Both the position numbers and the translations under genes were made by a program. 64,000 bases of DNA from Ilyomonas sp965247435. Its GTDB lineage: Bacteria; Bacteroidota; Bacteroidia; Chitinophagales; Chitinophagaceae. Position 1 is the stretch's first letter. Each line of letters opens with the position of its first letter. The notes below the pieces were generated by a model. That model saw only the letters and a program-made list of their open reading frames with translations. It was not told the DNA's origin and ran no database searches. The stretch covers positions 3,472,001-3,536,000 of the forward strand of contig OZ252019.1 in the NCBI GenBank assembly GCA_965247435.1, read 5' to 3'. Below are positions 37,876-46,736 of the stretch, in pieces.

Positions 37876-38080
37876 CGGGCTTCCGGTTAACTGCAACTGT
37901 GCTATGGAGGCAATGATATGGTTAAGCAGTACGCCAAACGCAGCAGGCATTACATTTATTACATAAAAAGAGCAGCAGTTAGCTCTTTATATGTATAGCC
38001 AAGACCGATGCCGCAATACCTTTTCTATATTATCTTACTATTAATTTTCCGGCTGAACAATCAATCCATTTTCATATCTC

Positions 38081-38088
38081 TATTTTTG
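38081..38088 (+). promoter_or_regulatory. Candidate -7 element of the DUF47/pit operon
   Basis: TATTTTTG matches the Bacteroidota -7 consensus TAnnTTTG exactly and lies 13 bp before the DUF47 gene start. No good -33 box was found at the expected distance, so this is a weak call. Confidence 0.3.
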
Positions 38089-38101
38089 TAAAAATCATAT
38101 T

Positions 38102-38749
38102 ATGGGAATCAACACGTTCGGAAAAATATTCATGCCTAAGAATAAGATATTCTATGAATTGTTTGAAGAAGTAGCTACAACGGTGCATGATATGGGATAC
38201 CTGATTCGGCAAGTGGTGTATGAGCCTGAAAGAAGCCGCCGCAGCGCTATGATATCCCAGTTGGAAGATATGGAGCATCGCAACGACGATACCACACACC
38301 GCATTTTTACGCAGCTCAGCCGCGATTTCATAACGCCTTTTGACCGCGAAGACATCCACGCACTTACCTCGGCACTTGACGATATCTGCGATTTTATTTT
38401 CGGCTCCGCCAAAAAAATAAATTTTTACAACGTTAACCCCGACGATACCGGCATCCGTAAAATGGCCGACCTTATTGCCGATGCCAGCACCGAAATAAAA
38501 ACGGCTGTTTATGGCCTGCGCGACATGAAAAACCTGCGCCGCATGACGGAAGCGATGGTAAAAGTAAACAGCATCGAAAACCAGGCAGACGACATTTACG
38601 ACCTTAACCTCGAACGGCTTTTTGAAAATGAAAATGATATAAAAGCTTTTATTAAAAAAAGAGAAATTTACCAGGCAATGGAAATAGTGACCGACAAGTG
38701 CGAAGACGCCGCCAATGTAATAGAATCCATTATTGTAAAATACGCATAG
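38102..38749 (+). CDS. DUF47 (PhoU-like) phosphate transport accessory protein
   Basis: A 215-residue all-helical DUF47 protein, related to PhoU, of the type normally encoded beside Pit transporters. Characteristic segments are EEVATTVHDMGYLIRQVV, HRNDDTTHRIFTQLSRDFIT with FDREDIHALTSALDDICDFI (metal-binding acidic cluster) and VTDKCEDAANVIESIIVKYA. It precedes the pit gene by 29 bp, so both form an operon. Proposed role: control of, or partner to, the phosphate transporter. Confidence 0.93.
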   Translation: MGINTFGKIFMPKNKIFYELFEEVATTVHDMGYLIRQVVYEPERSRRSAMISQLEDMEHRNDDTTHRIFTQLSRDFITPFDREDIHALTSALDDICDFIFGSAKKINFYNVNPDDTGIRKMADLIADASTEIKTAVYGLRDMKNLRRMTEAMVKVNSIENQADDIYDLNLERLFENENDIKAFIKKREIYQAMEIVTDKCEDAANVIESIIVKYA

Positions 38750-38778
38750 CCTTATTTTAATAATCCCTTACTGCACAA

Positions 38779-39777
38779 ATGACTTTATTAGTTGTTATTA
38801 TAGCGCTTGCATTGGTATTCGATTTTATCAATGGCTTTCATGATGCTGCCAATTCCATCGCCACCATTGTTTCTACCAAGGTATTAACGCCCTTCCAGGC
38901 GGTACTGTGGGCAGCCTTTTTCAATTTTGTAGCTTTCTTTATTGCCAAATACTGGGTAGGTGGTTTTGGTGTAGCCAACACAATCGCCAAAACGGTACAT
39001 GAGCAATACATAACGCTCGAAGTTATTTTATCCGGCCTCATAGCCGCCATTACGTGGAATTTATTTACCTGGTGGTTTGGGATTCCTTCTTCCTCATCGC
39101 ATACGTTAATTGGTGGTTTTGCAGGTGCTGCCATAGCGCACGCAGGCTTTAAAGCGCCGCAGATGGATGTAATTTCCACCATCGCTTCTTTTATATTTAT
39201 CGCGCCGTTAGTGGGTATGATCATCGCGTTTTTTATTACGGTGCTTATTGTACACATCTGTAAAAACACAAGGCCTTATAAGGCAGATATATGGTTCAGG
39301 CGGCTGCAGTTGGTCTCTTCTGCACTGTTAAGCATCGGCCACGGCAGCAACGATTCGCAAAAGGTAATGGGCATCATCAGCGTTGCACTGGTGGCATCCG
39401 GCTATATGCAAACAATTAACGATATGCCCTGGTGGGTGCCGGTATCCTGCTATACGGTAATTGCACTGGGCACGATGAGCGGCGGCTGGAAGATTGTAAA
39501 AACAATGGGCACACGCATCACTAAAGTTACGCCGCTCGAAGGCGTAGCTGCAGAAACCGCCGGCGCTATTACCCTCTTTATTACAGAGCACTACAAAATA
39601 CCGGTGAGCACCACCCATACCATTACCGGCTCCATCATTGGCGTAGGCGCTACCAAACGCTTATCGGGCGTGCGCTGGGGCGTTACCATCAATCTTATCT
39701 GGGCCTGGATACTTACCATACCGGTAAGCGCTTTGCTGGCGGCAGGCATTTACTATATAGTGTCCTTGTTTATGTAA
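38779..39777 (+). CDS. pit: Inorganic phosphate transporter, Pit family
   Basis: Low-affinity phosphate:cation symporter, 332 residues. Family signatures are FDFINGFHDAANSIATIVST near the N-terminus and its inverted repeat GGFAGAAIAHAGF, plus IGHGSNDSQKVMGI and TTHTITGSIIGVGATKR in the second half. About ten membrane helices are visible. The size matches the short bacterial Pit type. It is encoded with its DUF47 partner. Confidence 0.94.
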   Translation: MTLLVVIIALALVFDFINGFHDAANSIATIVSTKVLTPFQAVLWAAFFNFVAFFIAKYWVGGFGVANTIAKTVHEQYITLEVILSGLIAAITWNLFTWWFGIPSSSSHTLIGGFAGAAIAHAGFKAPQMDVISTIASFIFIAPLVGMIIAFFITVLIVHICKNTRPYKADIWFRRLQLVSSALLSIGHGSNDSQKVMGIISVALVASGYMQTINDMPWWVPVSCYTVIALGTMSGGWKIVKTMGTRITKVTPLEGVAAETAGAITLFITEHYKIPVSTTHTITGSIIGVGATKRLSGVRWGVTINLIWAWILTIPVSALLAAGIYYIVSLFM

Positions 39778-40153
39778 CAAACAAGCGTACGATTGAGCAG
39801 CCATTCAGGTTTATATTTAAATCCTTACTATCGGTAAATTCCGCACAAAGCTGCTGCTGGTTACAAAATAGTAAGCGTGTGCAGGAGCAGCAATTGCGGA
39901 ATGACGGCTTCGATTACAGCAATTTATTTTTGGCAACATACGATTAGTAATAAAAGCCTTGCAACAATGCACTATGCTATAATAAATAGTACATCCGCCA
40001 AACACTTTCTTTTTTTATAATAAAAGATACCGATAAGCTGGGTGTATTATTCCGCCGCCGCAACCACTTGCCAACACCTGCAGCAGCCAATAGGTTGGCG
40101 CAAACAAGCGCGCTATAATTAGTCGCCCTGTCCTGTTGTCTGTCTCGAATATT
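39778..40153. other. Intergenic stretch, no gene seen
   Basis: 376 bp between the convergent pit and PIG-L genes. No coding frame, tRNA or clear terminator was recognised. The middle is AT-rich and the end near 40060-40120 GC-richer. Confidence 0.5.
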
Positions 40154-40954
40154 TTATAGCATTGGAAAAGCGAGGTTCAGCTTCCCGTTAAGCCGGCCAT
40201 TCATCCTGATAAAAGCCTCCGCCGCACGCACCCCAAACTCTTTACCGCGAAAATCTTCCATAGCCGGCTGGCCGCAGTCGTCCATCACCCTTGTATAATT
40301 GCCCTGCTCATTAATGATGCCCTGGCTTTTATGGCAGGCCAATGCTTTCTTTTTTATCGGCTGTGTATCGCTGATATCTACATAAACTTTAGGATGAAAA
40401 AGGAAGGTCTGGTAGCCTGCGCATACTTCATAAAAATAGAGTGTAAACGGCGCCGGCGATTCTATCCACGACTGAATGGTTAATACACTGGATAGCTGGT
40501 GGTCTTTATGCGCATCTACCGGCCAGTGCGCAAATACCATATCCGGCTTTTCATCCCACAACAATTTCTGAAACCTGGCCAGCTCTGCATTGTTTACGAT
40601 GCTTTCCCCATCTACCTGGTTTACAAAAAGGGGCTTGCAGTTGAGCACTTTACATGCCTCGCGGCACTCCTGCTGGCGTATGGCGGCCGCTTCCTCCTGC
40701 GATTTGCCTTCGATACCTTCATCGCCGTTGGTAAAGTACATAATCGTTACGGCATGTCCCGCTTTGGTAAGCAAAGGAATAGTGCCGCCGGCACCGCACT
40801 CCGGATCGTCGGGATGGCCCCCTACTACCACGATTTTCTTCTTTTCAGAAGGTTTATCGGGCGTTGCATGCAATAGTGCAGGCAAGGTAAATATACTTGC
40901 GGCAGCTACTGTTTGCTTTACAAAACTTCGGCGGGTATTGTTTCTTGCTGTCAT
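40154..40954 (-). CDS. Exported PIG-L family deacetylase
   Basis: A 266-residue LmbE/PIG-L zinc deacetylase. The N-terminus has a twin-arginine-like signal (NTRRSFVKQT, then a hydrophobic segment to about residue 30). The zinc motif VVGGHPDDPECGAGG (His-Pro-Asp-Asp) and the later PVDAHKDHQLSS with the third ligand His are intact. Related enzymes remove N-acetyl groups from GlcNAc-type sugars. Export suggests it works on envelope or extracellular sugars. It is divergent from the ribokinase gene 271 bp away; a functional link is not evident. Confidence 0.92.
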   Translation of the reverse strand: MTARNNTRRSFVKQTVAAASIFTLPALLHATPDKPSEKKKIVVVGGHPDDPECGAGGTIPLLTKAGHAVTIMYFTNGDEGIEGKSQEEAAAIRQQECREACKVLNCKPLFVNQVDGESIVNNAELARFQKLLWDEKPDMVFAHWPVDAHKDHQLSSVLTIQSWIESPAPFTLYFYEVCAGYQTFLFHPKVYVDISDTQPIKKKALACHKSQGIINEQGNYTRVMDDCGQPAMEDFRGKEFGVRAAEAFIRMNGRLNGKLNLAFPML

Positions 40955-41225
40955 ATAGCTGCAAATTGAATTCCGGAACTAAAATAAGAAAATACATACA
41001 GTATAAAAGATACGGTTGCAAGGTAAATTTCAAACTAAATAAAATACTATTGGTTTAAAAGAACATTCGTATTGCAACTGTGCGCTAAAATTATTAATTC
41101 TGCATACGGCTTAAAAAAATTTACAAAAAATCGCTGCCGGTTTACAGGGAAATATGTAATGATTGATTGCCTCTTTTGCTATCCGGATAAAATCTTACTT
41201 AACGATTTAAAAAGTACTTGCTTCT

Positions 41226-42134
41226 ATGAAATCAGTCATGCTTGTCGTTGGCAGTTCCAACACCGATATGGTTATCAAAACCGGTCATTTACCTAAAGGT
41301 GGAGAAACGGTATTAGGCGGCGCCTTTTTTATGAATGCCGGCGGCAAAGGCGCCAACCAGGCTGTAGCGGCGGCAAGGCTCGGCGGCCCTGTTACCTTTA
41401 TCTGTAAAACAGGCAACGATGTTTTTGGAAAAGAGGCGAAAGAACTGTTTGATAAAGAAGGCATTAATACTGATTACCTGCTCACAGATGCGGCGCAACC
41501 ATCCGGCGTGGCGCTGATCATGGTTGATAATAATGCAGAGAATTGCATAGCCGTTGCTTCGGGCGCCAATGCTACGCTCCTGCCCGGCGATCTACAGTTT
41601 GCGCTGCAAAGTATAGAACATGCCGCCCTTATATTGATGCAGTTAGAGATACCGCTCGGCACCGTACAACATGTAGCTGCATTGGCTTATTCTAAAGGCA
41701 TACCGGTGATACTGAACCCTGCGCCGGCCTGCAAGCTGCCGGATGAATTGTTACAGATGATTACCATTATTACACCCAACGAAACAGAAGCGGAAATACT
41801 TACCGGCATTAAAGTAAACAATATCGAAACAGCGCAGCAGGCTGCGATGATATTGAAAGAAAAAGGCATTACTACCATTATCATTACGATGGGTAAAGCA
41901 GGTGCACTGGTGCTGCACGATGATGCATTTACGCAAATACCTTCCGTACCGGTTGAAGCCATTGACACTACGGCAGCCGGCGATGTATTTAATGGCGCGC
42001 TTGCCGTTGCGCTGTGGCAGGGAAAAGGGATTGCAGAAGCCACAACTTTTGCGTGTAAAGCGGCCGCCATCTCTGTTACCAGGCTTGGCGCACAGGCATC
42101 AGCACCTTATGCACACGAAGTGGCAGCTTTATAA
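41226..42134 (+). CDS. rbsK: Ribokinase
   Basis: PfkB-family sugar kinase of 302 residues. The opening MKSVMLVVGSSNTDMVIK, the substrate loop NAGGKGANQAVAAARLGG, and the phosphate/anion motif DTTAAGDVFNGALAVAL with the catalytic Asp are typical of ribokinase. It is the first gene of a three-gene unit with an exported ADP-ribosylglycohydrolase (27 bp gap) and a permease (30 bp gap), which fits phosphorylation of imported ribose. Confidence 0.93.
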   Translation: MKSVMLVVGSSNTDMVIKTGHLPKGGETVLGGAFFMNAGGKGANQAVAAARLGGPVTFICKTGNDVFGKEAKELFDKEGINTDYLLTDAAQPSGVALIMVDNNAENCIAVASGANATLLPGDLQFALQSIEHAALILMQLEIPLGTVQHVAALAYSKGIPVILNPAPACKLPDELLQMITIITPNETEAEILTGIKVNNIETAQQAAMILKEKGITTIIITMGKAGALVLHDDAFTQIPSVPVEAIDTTAAGDVFNGALAVALWQGKGIAEATTFACKAAAISVTRLGAQASAPYAHEVAAL

Positions 42135-42161
42135 AATAATCTACTTCAATTATCAATTTAT

Positions 42162-43691
42162 ATGAGATATACACTTGCATTATTAGCATCGCTCGTTACA
42201 GCAGTTTCGCTTTTTGCGCAGCAGAACATAACCATCAGCAACAAAGTGCTGCAGGATAAAATAAGGGGTGGCTGGGCCGGCCAGACCATCGGCGTTACGT
42301 TTGGCGGGCCGTACGAGTTCCGCTACAACGGCACTTTTATACAGGACTACCAACCGCTGCACTGGCGCGATGATTATATAAAAGACAATATGCTGAATAA
42401 TGCCGGCCTGTACGATGATTTATACATGGACCTTACGTTTGTGGATGTGTTTGAAAGATATGGTTTAAATGCGCCGGTAGATTCGTTTGCCAATGCGTTT
42501 GCCCATGCCGGTTATATGCTCTGGCATGCCAACCAGGCTGCGCGTTACAATATACTCAACGGCATTAAGGCGCCGCAATCGGGCAACTGGATGAACAACC
42601 CCCATGCAGACGATATAGACTACCAGATAGAGTGCGACTATGCCGGCCTGATGAGTCCCGGAATGCCGAATGCCGCTTCCGCTATCAGCGATAAAATAGG
42701 GCATATCATGAACTATGGCGATGGCTGGTACGGCGGCGTTTTTATCGGCGCCATGTACGCCATCGCGTTTACTTCCTCCGACGTCAATCATATCATCAGC
42801 GAAGCTTTAAAAACAATACCTCCGCAAAGCGATTTTTACAAATGCATCAACGATGTGCTGCAATGGCACCGGCAATATCCAACCGACTGGCACCGCACCT
42901 GGTACGAACTGCAGAATAAATGGTCGGATGATAAAGCCTGCGCCGATGGTGTGTTTGCGCCGTTTAATATTGATGCCAAACTCAACTCGGCGTATGTAGT
43001 TACCGGCCTGCTGTACGGCGGGGGCGACTTTACCAAAACATTGAATATTACTACCCGGTGCGGGCAGGATGCCGATTGCAACCCATCTTCTGTTGGCGGC
43101 ATTTTAGGCACGGTGCTGGGCTATGATAAAATACCGGCTTACTGGAAGCAAAGCCTGCAGGGCGCCGAAGACATTAATTTCAAATACACCGATATTTCAC
43201 TAAACAAAGTATATGCATTAAGCTACAAACATGCGGTACAGAATATACTGGCGCATGGCGGAAAAGTCAACGGCGCCGCTACTTTCATCGTTTTACAACA
43301 ACCACAGCCGGTAAAGCTGGAACAGGGATTTCCGGATATGTACCCGGCCGATAAAATTGCTTTGTACAGACCGCTAACAGATACCACTTTTATTTTTGAA
43401 GGCACCGGATTTATTATCGGCGGGGAAGCGCAGAAGAAAAACAGCACTGCAGCCGATTATGTGCTGGAGGCAACAATGAGTATTGACGGAGGACAAGCAG
43501 AAACCGTAAAACTGCCTACCGATTTTATTACCCGCCGCCATGAGTTGTTCTGGAAGTACGGGTTGCCGTATGGTAAGCATACAATCAGCATTAAAGTGCT
43601 GAACCCTAAAAGTGATTATGTATTGTGGGGCAGCAATTATTTTACCTATACCAACCAACCGTTGCCTCCCTCTTCCATGCCCGTTCAATAA
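42162..43691 (+). CDS. Exported ADP-ribosylglycohydrolase family protein
   Basis: A 509-residue protein with a Sec signal (SLFAQ, residues about 1-19) and an ADP-ribosylglycohydrolase fold. Signatures are IRGGWAGQTIGVTFGGPYEF, AGLYDDLYMDLTFVDVFE, NNPHADDIDYQIECDYAGL and TTRCGQDADCNPSSVGGILG, whose aspartates bind the metal pair. A roughly 170-residue beta-rich C-terminal extension follows. Export places the reaction outside the cytoplasm, so it would release ribose from nucleoside-like or ADP-ribose-like substrates. In Bacteroides ribose-scavenging (rus) loci such a gene sits beside ribokinases and a transporter, as here. Confidence 0.9.
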   Translation: MRYTLALLASLVTAVSLFAQQNITISNKVLQDKIRGGWAGQTIGVTFGGPYEFRYNGTFIQDYQPLHWRDDYIKDNMLNNAGLYDDLYMDLTFVDVFERYGLNAPVDSFANAFAHAGYMLWHANQAARYNILNGIKAPQSGNWMNNPHADDIDYQIECDYAGLMSPGMPNAASAISDKIGHIMNYGDGWYGGVFIGAMYAIAFTSSDVNHIISEALKTIPPQSDFYKCINDVLQWHRQYPTDWHRTWYELQNKWSDDKACADGVFAPFNIDAKLNSAYVVTGLLYGGGDFTKTLNITTRCGQDADCNPSSVGGILGTVLGYDKIPAYWKQSLQGAEDINFKYTDISLNKVYALSYKHAVQNILAHGGKVNGAATFIVLQQPQPVKLEQGFPDMYPADKIALYRPLTDTTFIFEGTGFIIGGEAQKKNSTAADYVLEATMSIDGGQAETVKLPTDFITRRHELFWKYGLPYGKHTISIKVLNPKSDYVLWGSNYFTYTNQPLPPSSMPVQ

Positions 43692-43721
43692 AATTTCTGT
43701 TTATCATCAAACCAAACTGCC

Positions 43722-44723
43722 ATGTTCATTGTTACCAATTATTCGCTCGCTGTTGTCTTTTGCATCATCACCATGCTTTGCTGGGGCTCCTGGGGCAACA
43801 CCCAAAAACTGGCCGAAAAGACCTGGCGCTTCGAATTGTTTTACTGGGATTATGTGATCGGCATTTTGTTATTTTCTATAGTCTCGGCTTTTACCCTTGG
43901 CAGCACCGGCAGTGAGGGCAGAAGTTTTATTAATGATTTGCAGCAGGCGGATAGCGCTAATATGCTCAGTGCTTTTATTGGCGGCGTGATTTTTAATGCG
44001 GCGAACATTTTATTTTCTGCAGCTATAGCAATCGCCGGTATGTCGGTAGCTTTTCCCATTGCCATCGGGCTGGCGCTGGTGTTGGGGGTAATTGTGAATT
44101 ATGCGGCTGCGCAAAAGGGCGATGCAACGGTATTGTTTGCAGGCATTGCACTGGTTGCCGTTGCGATTGTTTTAAATGCGATTGCCTATAAAAGAAAGAG
44201 CACCAGCGAGCAAACAGTATCCGGCAAAGGCATTGTTATTTCGCTGATTGCCGGCGTACTGATGTCGTTCTTCTATCGCTTTATTGCCGCCGGTATGGAC
44301 TTAGAGAATTTTGCTTCCCCGGCGGCGGGCAAGATGACGCCTTACACGGCAGTCTTTATATTTTCTGCAGGTATATTTATCAGCAATTTCATTTTCAATA
44401 CCATTCTCATACGAAAGCCTTTTGTGGGCGCGCCTACGAGCTATGCGGCATACTTTAAGGGCGGTTTTGGCACGCACCTGACGGGCATTTTAGGTGGCTT
44501 AATCTGGGGACTGGGCAACTCCTTTAACCTGATTGCCGCCGGTAAAGCGGGGCCGGCTATTTCGTATGGTTTGGGCCAGGGCGCTACTTTAATTGCGGCT
44601 TTGTGGGGCGTATTTATCTGGAAGGAATTTAGAAATGCACCCAAAGGAACCAATGGCTTGTTAGGCGCTATGTTTCTGTGTTTTGTGCTTGGTTTGGCGT
44701 TGCTGGTGTACGCGGGAAGGTGA
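43722..44723 (+). CDS. Sugar permease (GRP/DMT-type, ribose transporter candidate)
   Basis: A 333-residue inner-membrane protein with ten predicted helices, of the glucose/ribose porter (drug/metabolite superfamily) type. Landmarks are CIITMLCWGSWGNTQKLAEK, FELFYWDYVIGILLF and LIWGLGNSFNLIAAGKAGPA with SYGLGQGATLIAALWGVFIW. Its position 30 bp after the ADP-ribosylglycohydrolase gene and the upstream ribokinase argue for ribose as substrate; similarity alone does not prove this. Confidence 0.85.
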   Translation: MFIVTNYSLAVVFCIITMLCWGSWGNTQKLAEKTWRFELFYWDYVIGILLFSIVSAFTLGSTGSEGRSFINDLQQADSANMLSAFIGGVIFNAANILFSAAIAIAGMSVAFPIAIGLALVLGVIVNYAAAQKGDATVLFAGIALVAVAIVLNAIAYKRKSTSEQTVSGKGIVISLIAGVLMSFFYRFIAAGMDLENFASPAAGKMTPYTAVFIFSAGIFISNFIFNTILIRKPFVGAPTSYAAYFKGGFGTHLTGILGGLIWGLGNSFNLIAAGKAGPAISYGLGQGATLIAALWGVFIWKEFRNAPKGTNGLLGAMFLCFVLGLALLVYAGR

Positions 44724-44774
44724 GAATAAAAGAATAGACGCTAACAGTTTTATTTTAAAATTAAGTATATCTTG

Positions 44775-44782
44775 TAAGTTTG
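44775..44782 (+). promoter_or_regulatory. Candidate -7 element of the AlbA_2 gene
   Basis: TAAGTTTG matches the Bacteroidota -7 consensus exactly, 26 bp before the start codon at 44809. The -33 region (TTTT near 44748-44756) is only T-rich. The call fits the lone gene having its own promoter. Confidence 0.4.
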
Positions 44783-44808
44783 ATTTGTTATTTTAATAAT
44801 AACATATA

Positions 44809-46698
44809 ATGCGTAACATAGAAAAAATCATATCAGAAATCGAATCTTGTATTCATTCAGGAACTTTTAAAAAATTAGAATATGATAAGTTAGAATTAAA
44901 GAATAATAGTCACAACACATCCCAATGGAAAGAGGTTTACAAAACAGCTTGCGCCTTCCTTAATACTTATGGTGGAATAATATTAATTGGAGTTTATGAA
45001 GACGAAGCAAATCAGAAATTTTTTATAACCGGTTATGATAAAAGGAATGAAGATAAAACTAAAAACATATCTCAAGTTTTTACGAATGATTTAAAAAAGC
45101 CTTTAGACTTAAGGGATTATTTTACAGGCTTTCAAATTCATTCAATTTTGAACAAAGAGATTCTCGCTATCTATATTGAAGAATTACCGGAAGATTTAAA
45201 ATATGTTTATTATGAGGGCGCTGCTTATGAAAGACTAATGACAGGAGACCATAAAATTAAAGAAAACAAAATAACAGCGCAAAGTGAGTACAAACTGGAA
45301 ATTCAAAATGCAAAAGAGTTACAACCTGTCATTAATACCACTTCAGAAGATCTGGATGTAAATAAACTAAATGATTATATACAGTTATTAAATAAAGAAG
45401 TAAGGACGGAAACTATTAAATCAGATATACAGAGCAGCAAATCATTTTTACTAAGAAAAGGATTTATAACACAAAATTTTCAACCCACAATTCTTGGTGT
45501 TTTGGTTTGTGCAAACAACGTAGATGATCTATTAGGCAGTAGATCACAAATTGATTGTTATGTTGATACAGGTTTTAAAATTGCAGAAAATAAAAAAATT
45601 TTAAAAGATAATATTCTTCCGTTGATGGAAAAGGGAATAAGCTTTATTCTTCAAAATATCAAGGTCGGCGTAGGAGTTGAATCGGGAGGAAAAAGTATTC
45701 CTGAATATCCCATCAGGCTTATTAGAGAATGCGTGAATAATTCACTTGCCCATAGAGATTATGGAATAATAAAGTTTACTAACATAAACATTGCTCCTGG
45801 TAAGCATATTGAGATCAGAAATCCAGGACGGTTCAAATCGCAACTGCTTATTCAGGATATTAGTAATGAGGTTCCGATTAGACGTATAATTCCTGGTAAC
45901 TCTAAGCCTAATAATCCAAGACTCGCTGAAGTTCTAAAAGTCTTTGATCGCTGGGAGGGTAAGGGTTTAGGCATGTCCACATTAACGAACGAATGTTTAG
46001 CAAACAATATTGATTTACCCTATTATAGATTTCATTCTCCGGATGAGCTTTCCTTATATATTAGAAAAGGTAAATTACTGGACGACAAGATGGAGACACT
46101 TATCAATTCTTATGCTGGTTACATTGAATGGAAATTAAAAGGTCAAGAAATTACAGTTAAACAGAAATTAGTTCTTTCTTATTTTTATAAATCTGAATTA
46201 GAAAATAAAAATGAACGATACACCATATTATTAACAAAAGACAATAATCATTTAGAGGCAATAAATAGTTTAGAAGATAATGGTTTAATTTTAAGACACG
46301 AAGTAAGCAACGAACTCTATTCAGTTTACATTATCAACAGAGATTTGTTTAAAAAGGATTTTATCAATGAACTTAGAAGGCTTTTTGGAGCCGATTTTGA
46401 TGCCTTGTCTAAAGAAAGCAGAGAAACTCTTACAAGCATTTATGAATTCAATAACTACTCAAAAGAAAAATATCCCAGTGCAAATCTGATTGGAAATACT
46501 TTATGGTCAAAAGCAGGCAATGTAAATAACTTAACAGGATTTGAAGATTTTAAAAGAAGAATACGTAAGCAAGTAAATCAAATGGAAAAGAGAGGAATAA
46601 TTAAAAGAGTAGATAATAAACCTCTCTATGAACTAAATAAATTTTTTATAAAAAGACCTTCTATCTATGATAGTTTAACGTCAGATGATAAAAATTAA
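44809..46698 (+). CDS. AlbA_2/Schlafen-type ATP-binding protein, AT-rich
   Basis: A 629-residue protein. Residues about 10-150 form an AlbA_2 (Schlafen-like) domain, with KLELKNNSHN and FLNTYGGIILIGVYEDE. A GHKL-type ATPase domain follows at about 310-410 (RLIRECVNNSLAHRDYG, IEIRNPGRF, WEGKGLGMSTL). The C-terminal third looks like winged helices. Proteins with this order are usually annotated as ATP-binding or putative transcriptional regulators, and some act in phage defence. Base use is clearly more AT-rich than the neighbours (many AAA, TTA and ATA codons), a sign of transfer. No second gene of a defence system is adjacent. Confidence 0.88.
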   Translation: MRNIEKIISEIESCIHSGTFKKLEYDKLELKNNSHNTSQWKEVYKTACAFLNTYGGIILIGVYEDEANQKFFITGYDKRNEDKTKNISQVFTNDLKKPLDLRDYFTGFQIHSILNKEILAIYIEELPEDLKYVYYEGAAYERLMTGDHKIKENKITAQSEYKLEIQNAKELQPVINTTSEDLDVNKLNDYIQLLNKEVRTETIKSDIQSSKSFLLRKGFITQNFQPTILGVLVCANNVDDLLGSRSQIDCYVDTGFKIAENKKILKDNILPLMEKGISFILQNIKVGVGVESGGKSIPEYPIRLIRECVNNSLAHRDYGIIKFTNINIAPGKHIEIRNPGRFKSQLLIQDISNEVPIRRIIPGNSKPNNPRLAEVLKVFDRWEGKGLGMSTLTNECLANNIDLPYYRFHSPDELSLYIRKGKLLDDKMETLINSYAGYIEWKLKGQEITVKQKLVLSYFYKSELENKNERYTILLTKDNNHLEAINSLEDNGLILRHEVSNELYSVYIINRDLFKKDFINELRRLFGADFDALSKESRETLTSIYEFNNYSKEKYPSANLIGNTLWSKAGNVNNLTGFEDFKRRIRKQVNQMEKRGIIKRVDNKPLYELNKFFIKRPSIYDSLTSDDKN

Positions 46699-46736
46699 AC
46701 CAAGAAACATTTTTTGGTACATTACTTTTAAACCAC

